Position numbers and translations under genes: made by a program. A model generated the notes under the pieces. The model was not told the DNA's origin, made no database searches, and was given only the letters and a program-made list of their open reading frames with translations. From Desarmillaria ectypa (Eukaryota; Basidiomycota; Agaricomycetes; Agaricales; Physalacriaceae), in contig JAUDYN010000012.1 in the NCBI GenBank assembly GCA_030407005.1, forward strand, positions 62,001 through 126,000: a stretch of DNA of 64,000 bases. The letters run 5' to 3'. Below are positions 58,170 to 64,000 of the stretch, piece after piece; the stretch's first letter is position 1, and the number at the start of each line of letters is the position of its first letter.

Positions 58170-59060
58170 CCTTCTACACTAATTATGTGCATCAGGCTCG
58201 AAGAAGGGTTTAAGGATGTATACTTATCATACGTCTTCCGGCAGTGACCATATCTCTTCAGAAAGCCTAAGTGGAAGCTGCGACACTGATCTTGGACATC
58301 GAGACATGGTGGTACAGTGGCCTTCCCATGGTTATTTCCTACTCATGCGCCTTCGACAGTTTGCGATGATAGAATACTCCACGGTAATCGTACTCTTCTG
58401 CTCTCCCGTTCCTACACTTGGCCGTATCAGGTTCAACTACGACTAGGCATTGACATGGACATACGGGACCCGACTATTCCTCGCACCTGTGTCGTAGAGA
58501 CGACACTCGCTCCCTTTGATATCTCACTAGCTGTGAGCGAAAACGTCCCTGTTTTTCTATTTCTGTTAACAGTTGACGATCTCGACAGACGGTTTTATTT
58601 CTGCTACCAATGTAGTTAGGATATCATACGATTGCTCATTTGTCAGAGATACCCACAGTGTAGCAGTATCATCTATGAATGTCTTCGTATTCTAGTCTGT
58701 TCGAGAGGCTAGTTCTCGCTTCGCCACTTCGAATAATTGCCAACCTCTCGTACTGAAACCAATGTCACCCTCCATGCACCTCATTTTCCTGACAGAGAGC
58801 GGGTTTGCTTGTCAAGGCGATGCGTATCGAACAACGGGAGTTGACAACCCTCTATCGCAATTTGCCGTCGTCTTATAAGCTCATTTCTACGTGAAAATTC
58901 ATCAGACTGAGCAGCTACTGTGGATTAATAGGAGATCAGCCCCGTCAATTCACATAAGTAGAGAGAGAATTGGTTGGGAGGACTGCAGTTCGACTCCGTG
59001 CAGTACCATTACGCAGCTAAATTTCTTTTTTAGTATTAATGGACTTTCTTCCTGCCTCGA
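58170..59060 (+). repeat. Family E repeat
   Basis: Parallels 61,250-61,790: tttctgctac-aatgtagt / atcatacgattgct near 58,598, ctatgaatgtcttcgtattctag near 58,673, gagcagctactgtgg and gagatcagccccgtc near 58,908-58,960, then a B-box-like gcagttcgactccgtgc near 58,985 and a T6 tract near 59,027. No coding capacity is evident. Confidence 0.6.
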
Positions 59061-60980
59061 CTACCAGTGACCACCCTTAAACCTTTGTACATATATATCC
59101 ACAGCCAAAATGATGTTTACGCTTTCTAATAAATGGCAGTGTGTCTCGTATGCTGAATGATAAAGCGAGCAGCGTTCTGCATAAGATGGAAGGAGATGGT
59201 AATACCTCTACAAACAGGACGGTGCCGAATCTGTCACATTGGCAATCACATTTACCACTGTACGCAACCTATGTTTTCAGTTTCGCACACAATGAGCCAC
59301 TTTTTCTGTCAAGTTCCGGAAGACAGTTTAGAGTTATAAAATGTCGGTAAATAGGTCCGTAAGTCAAAATAATAAGTTAGTTTAGTGATATCGACATTTA
59401 TCAACACAGCCGTATTAATAATGTGGGTTCATGTGTCTACTTCTTGGATCAGAGGGAAAATTGCGGATGTGGCGGTTCGATTCAGTCGTCAGACAATGTC
59501 ATCGTGAGGTGTATGCACTTTTGTTTACACACAAAGACGCTGCAAATCGTGAGCTTGGCATATAGTCACTGGAAAAATAGCTCATTACTCTTCCATGTTC
59601 TTCAGTCGGTACGAGATCTGCGGTCATTTTCTGTGAGGATTCGAGCGTCTCGCGGCACTTACAGTCAGCCACCGGTCACCGCTTGTGTTCTCGTACAGAT
59701 TGACTTACGTACTCGCTTATTTCCGAGGGGAATTCCTGCTACGTTAGTAGTAGGTCTTAGAGGGATGATGGTCGCCCGTGTTTTAGTTTAAATCCGAAGT
59801 CCGATATCATCAAAGTTCCTATTTGTGGAAAAGGTTTCCTTCAAAGTCAGAAATTTCGCTTGTCACTGTTTACCTATGACCTTCTGTTACCATCACGTTT
59901 CTTACGGAGTTGCTCGAACTTCACATTCACTAGGTGCCAGAGATTCTGAGAGAAAATGCGAGCTGGTGGCGGCCAGAAGCCTCCACCGAGCGAGTCTTTT
60001 TCCAGCAGCACTTGTTACTCCTAGGATTTGAAGTACTGATCATGACTCTTTGAGATCTGAACAAGATCCGAACCACTCATTGGCAAACGCTCCCACAAGA
60101 ATTATATTCAGTAAAGTTTATCTCAACAGCACTGGACTACTTAGATTCAATCAAGTATACATGAGTTTGTTTTAGGTTATCATAGTACTTACAAGAGGAG
60201 TAAACGTAGCAGGATTTCCCCCCGATGTGGGCCTTGCAAGCGTTGTTTCGTAGTATATAAGGCCAGATATTTCCTAGTTAGCCCGATTAACATGTTGTGT
60301 TTGTCACAGATATAACCTATTGTTATTCACCCACTTCGGTTGAAATACGGCCCTGAGAATCTAACAGCTAGGAATGTTTTTTGAAGGGGGCTAGCGCTCA
60401 GGTTTTCGATGGTCATTTTCGGAATATGGCTTCCGTAGCGAAACAGCTACTATTGCTGCCGGATTTCTCGGCAATTTCGTGAAACTGGATCCAACTGCCA
60501 ATTGTTTAGGCCCAGCAAGCCAACGTGTTGATTGCCAATATGTTGTAATTTCAAATTTCGGTGGGCTTTTTCAACGCGGTCAGTACCGTTGTACTCTGGT
60601 TACACTGAGATTTTTTCCTGATGTTCCTGCGTCAGCGCTTCGCCCACTCATTGCGATAGATCCACAGCTTTGATACTTATCTTCGTCTACCGATTTGCCT
60701 CGTTACTGATTAAGGTACCGGCGACCCTCCTTGCTCAGAATCGGACCGGTACCGGTCACTCGCCGTCTCGTCATTTTGTTTTCGAATCAGCGTGTGTTCA
60801 CGGTGCACGGCTAATACTCCGTTCGTAGCGCACTGTTGGCGTACGATGTTGGAACATCCCGTTGATCTGGTCTTTTCTTTTGCAAAACGGCATGGATATC
60901 CATGGGAAAATCAACACCGTATCGTCTAATGCGCCGATAACTACACTGCTGTATGCCGTTCCTTTTCTCGTCATGGAAAG
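59061..60980. other. No recognisable gene
   Basis: A B-box-like gcggttcgattcag near 59,471 suggests another decayed E copy at about 59,350-59,500. The 122-codon frame at 59,423-59,791 overlaps it and has no known motif. Confidence 0.35.
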
Positions 60981-60999
60981 GCACTGATCATGCCCCGAT

Positions 61000-61800
61000 G
61001 CCGAATGTCACACTGGAACCGCGTCGTAGGGCTCCCTCGGCGAAATGGATGCTATGGTGACAAGCTAAGCTGCGAAGAACGGGAAACAATGGTCAAGCCT
61101 TCGAAACCTGCCCTAACTATAGCACATAATCCCGACGCGTCTCACGACTCCAGTAGTGTCACTACTGTATCGGTGCATCCCGAGCCTGGCGACCACACAA
61201 ATTGCGTTCGTTTTAAAGATCTGATTGCCTCCCCTTGAAAGCTTGACGGTGAGTAAAGAAGTCGTTGTCTGTTGTTGTATTCTAACAGTTCATGACCGTG
61301 ATGGCAGGTCCTATTTCTGCTACGAACACAGTGAGCGTATCATACGACTGCTTCCTTGTTAGAGCTGATCGTTATGTCGTGTTCTTCTATGAATGCTTTC
61401 CTTTTCTAATATGTTAAAGACACCGGTCACCGCTTTACCGCCTCGATTGTCAGCTAACATTTCTGCCAGTGAGAATGGTGTGATCCTCCTTCGAGGTGAG
61501 GCTGAGCTTACTGCAATGCTTTCCGCTCTCCTCACAGGACAGTTTTGCTTCTTATGTTGAACGTATCTCACCTCCTCCTCTTGGCGGACTTGTTCATAGC
61601 CATCGTCTGGTAAGCGGACTTCACGTGAGCACTACATAGACTAAGCAGCTACTGTAGGTCAATTTGAGATCAATGCTTTCTGATGAGATTCAATCCAAGC
61701 AGTTGTTGTGGTGATAGAGGTTCGATTATGCACGGTAGCGCTTGAATGATACAGAGACAAGTGGTGATTTGTCTCTTTTTTAGATAACGGTATGAGTCTC
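61000..61800 (+). repeat. Family E repeat
   Basis: Blocks as in 58,170-59,060, including aagcagctactgtagg near 61,645, B-box-like gaggttcgatta near 61,720 and a T6 tract near 61,777. It is also the counterpart of the minus-strand copy at 1,270-1,660. Confidence 0.6.
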
Positions 61801-61849
61801 CAGTTGTCTTATACTAAGAGCTTGCAGGATCTTGTTAGTGATGTTACAA

Positions 61850-62290
61850 GAGTATGGGTACGACTAGGATAATTATAATTCTGTATGCTTCTATTACCTG
61901 TTGCAGATCCCCGTCTTGCCAAGATATTGCTTCCCCATTTCGATTACCTGGTCCCCGTCATACGTTTCATTTTCCTGACAAACGTGTTTACTTTCTGGGC
62001 TGAGCATATCGCACCTAAAAGGGCTCCTGTGGCGGGTGACTAATCGCCAACTAACTGCTGTTCTATGGTAAGCAGCCTATTATCATTGTATGCGAGCACT
62101 CATCCGCTGATCAGTTCCTGTATGTCAACAGGAGAATCGGCCTCATTAGATGATAGAGGAATATATTTTATTCCGCGTGGTGGCAGTTGACTTCATCTTT
62201 TTTGGCATCAATGGAAGAAAAGTGGCGAGACTCTGACAATCCAAATATGATAGCAGCACGAGGAAAATTATTCATCTAACCAATCTATGT
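61850..62290 (+). repeat. Family E repeat, third right-end copy
   Basis: gtttcattttcctgacaaacg near 61,966, gatcagttcctgtatgtcaacaggagaatcggcc near 62,109, ccgcgtggtggcagttgac near 62,174 and a T6 tract near 62,199 follow the same order as the other copies, in tandem with the preceding one. Confidence 0.5.
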
Positions 62291-63027
62291 TTGTCTTCTC
62301 TTGATGATGTCCCGAAATCGGCGTAGACCTAAAGGCGAACAAGATAGGAATCAGCCCGGTAATGTAGTAGGTCCCTGGGCACAGAAACGTACGTGATAAT
62401 ATGGCTAGCCCATTATTCTCGCACGCATCTGATAAAGAAATTAGACTCTTTCAAGTTTGAGCTCCGCGGCTTTTGATCAGCCACAGACGCGTCATGCACG
62501 TGCAGTCAACGTGAGTCAATGCAGCCGATCACAAGCCGATCACTCCTTCGGTAGCGTAACCTTCCAGAATTCCAGATCCCATGGTGAAATGGACGCCCGC
62601 CCAGGGTATCGACCTGTGCCCTGAGGATTACGTCGCCAAAGGCTCAATATCTCCGGATTTTCTCGCGTTCTCTGCCGATCTTGAGTCGATTTTGAGTCAT
62701 CTAGAGAGGCGAGTTTCTTGAGATCAGTCAATCTTGACGGGGAAATAATTTAGCGTCATTACATGACCTGACGTAACTACTAGATGTACTGAAGCTCAAG
62801 AACGAGCCTCCTTGGATGGGACGTTTATCCCGAAAGAGAATATCTGAAAGGATTCCCTCTGGAACAGTAAGTCCAGATATAACCCTCCGATGCCCACTAC
62901 TTTTGGGAACGAAAACTGATATACGTAATTTGAAGGCAAAAATATCACGGGAACTACATAATAACACGTTTCGACACCTCAATTGTGTCTCGCATAGGTG
63001 TGACTTTCATCCATCTCGTTATCTCTC
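62291..63027. other. No recognisable gene
   Basis: Downstream of the zinc-finger gene on its strand. The frame at 62,728-62,982 minus has no motif. Confidence 0.4.
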
Positions 63028-63540
63028 TCATCCTCGCCCCGCGTCGGAATGAACTTCGCGCATCGAGCAATGCCGCTGATAATACCTCTCTCTTTCCATC
63101 CGTGTGCCATCATGGCAAGCCCGAGGTTGGTAATTCTGAAGCTGACTCCTTGATTCGCCCTGCCCTTCCTCTGCGAAGGATGTCACCGGAGAAGAGTGGA
63201 TATTCGGGTAAGGGTTTGCAGTTGGAGAGTTGTAGCGAGAGGGAGACGACGGAGTTGCGACAGGGTTTGCGTGGCTTCGATAGTGCCTGAGCATGTTGGA
63301 CTTGACATTGAACTCTTTGCCACATCCGGGAAGTGAGCATCGGTACGCTTCGTGTGTAGATTTAATACCGGATATATGAGAGGCCGATAGACTCACGCGT
63401 AGCGCCGGTATGGGTGTTGAGATGAATGTTCAAGCTACTGGGACGACGGAATCGTTTGTTGCAAACCGTGCAATATGCCTTTTGCTCTCTTCATCGTCTT
63501 CATCCGATGATTGCAGGTGAGGAAGCGATGGGAAGAACCC
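63028..63540 (-). CDS. C2H2 zinc-finger transcription factor, 3' exons (possibly a pseudogene)
   Basis: Minus strand: finger 1 reads YCTVCNKRFRRPSSLNIH..H, encoded at about 63,475-63,410, followed by NTHTGAT. A 49-bp intron (63,348-63,396, GT...AG) splits the linker; joining gives TGATPYRC. Finger 2, YRCSLPGCGKEFNVKSNM, then LRHYRSH, follows from 63,347. The tail is Ser/Pro-rich (PVATPSSPSRYNSPTANPYP). The TGATPYRC linker and FNVKSNM finger are typical of fungal two-finger C2H2 regulators that bind DNA in the nucleus. Upstream, an acidic SSDEDDEESKR stretch lies in another frame and a TGA precedes finger 1 in frame, so either an intron is missed or one base has been lost. The tail frame ends at 63,028. 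Confidence 0.7.
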
Positions 63541-64000
63541 ATGACAGGAACGGGTATCCTCGGGCGAGAGAGATGCGTTATCTTCGGGGATTTCCCGTAA
63601 CACATGTTTCGCTATTATGTTCGCGGCTCTCAATTACTAGCCAAGTTACGGTTTACGGAACTTGAGAGAACACTTGTGTAAAACGGTGCACCGTGCCGAT
63701 CGTTTGGTTATTTATACTGCATTATATTCTTCTCGAGTTCATACTGAGCATTTAATTATAAATTCCCAGTGACTAACTACTTACGACAGATATGATCAGC
63801 ATTTTCGGCCGGTCGAATTGCTAATTATTCATTCCAGGTCAACATGTTTGCATCTCGGTGAAGCACCAAATCCGCAGAATGCGTAGGTACCTATTTCATC
63901 TTTACGGAGCGTGAATCCTGGTGCAGTATATCTGCTGAATTTTTCATTTTCGAGGGATGCGGTTAAACATCAGGAAAAGATGGCACTCAGGCAGCTACGT
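63541..64000. other. Upstream region of the zinc-finger gene
   Basis: A minus-strand frame with the acidic stretch extends to about 63,633. Beyond that I see no gene and no defined promoter element. Confidence 0.4.

Overview
The window looks like a TE-rich stretch of a filamentous fungal genome, most likely a basidiomycete (Agaricomycetes-like). The grounds are very short introns (about 50-85 bp), a secreted alpha/beta-hydrolase gene with many tiny exons, a fungal C2H2 zinc-finger gene, GH13 alpha-amylase and FMN-dehydrogenase relics, and chromodomain-bearing Ty3/Gypsy elements. Species cannot be named from the sequence. Few genes look alive; the rest is a layered repeat graveyard.

Left part (1-27.6 kb): diverged dispersed repeats and solo LTRs. 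Family E lies on the minus strand at 0.6-4.6 kb. Family S, with RNA polymerase III-like A and B boxes, lies at about 7-17.5 kb. LTR family D has ends TGTTA...TAACA, an internal AAGCGCTAGGCGTA motif, and two textbook solo copies with 5-bp target duplications (CAAGG, GCCCT). The one well-preserved gene is the secreted alpha/beta-hydrolase at 19,537-21,084. An unrecognised ORF interrupted by one TGA lies at 26.9-27.5 kb.

Middle (about 27.7-48.9 kb): a sharply bounded, strongly CpG-depleted island. It holds three minus-strand chromovirus elements (A, B, C), their LTRs in both orientations, a 1.36-kb repeat R present as an inverted pair plus a fragment, and an alpha-amylase pseudogene. Most stops and several lost catalytic residues (protease DSG to NSS, integrase D to N) are what CpG to TpG/CpA change would give.

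Right part (48.9-64 kb): CpG is normal again. Two inverted family-D solo LTRs at 50.4 and 53.4 kb have exchanged target-site duplications, so the 1.95-kb segment between them was inverted by recombination between the LTRs. A paralogous unoccupied site at about 56.48 kb supports this. Then follow a broken FMN-dependent 2-hydroxy-acid dehydrogenase gene, a duplicated segment carrying a 118-bp MITE-like insertion, a truncated D LTR, three plus-strand family-E repeats, and a two-finger C2H2 transcription-factor gene or relic on the minus strand.

The genes do not form a pathway or cluster; they are isolated single genes or relics among repeats. Gene-free stretches are stated in the feature list.
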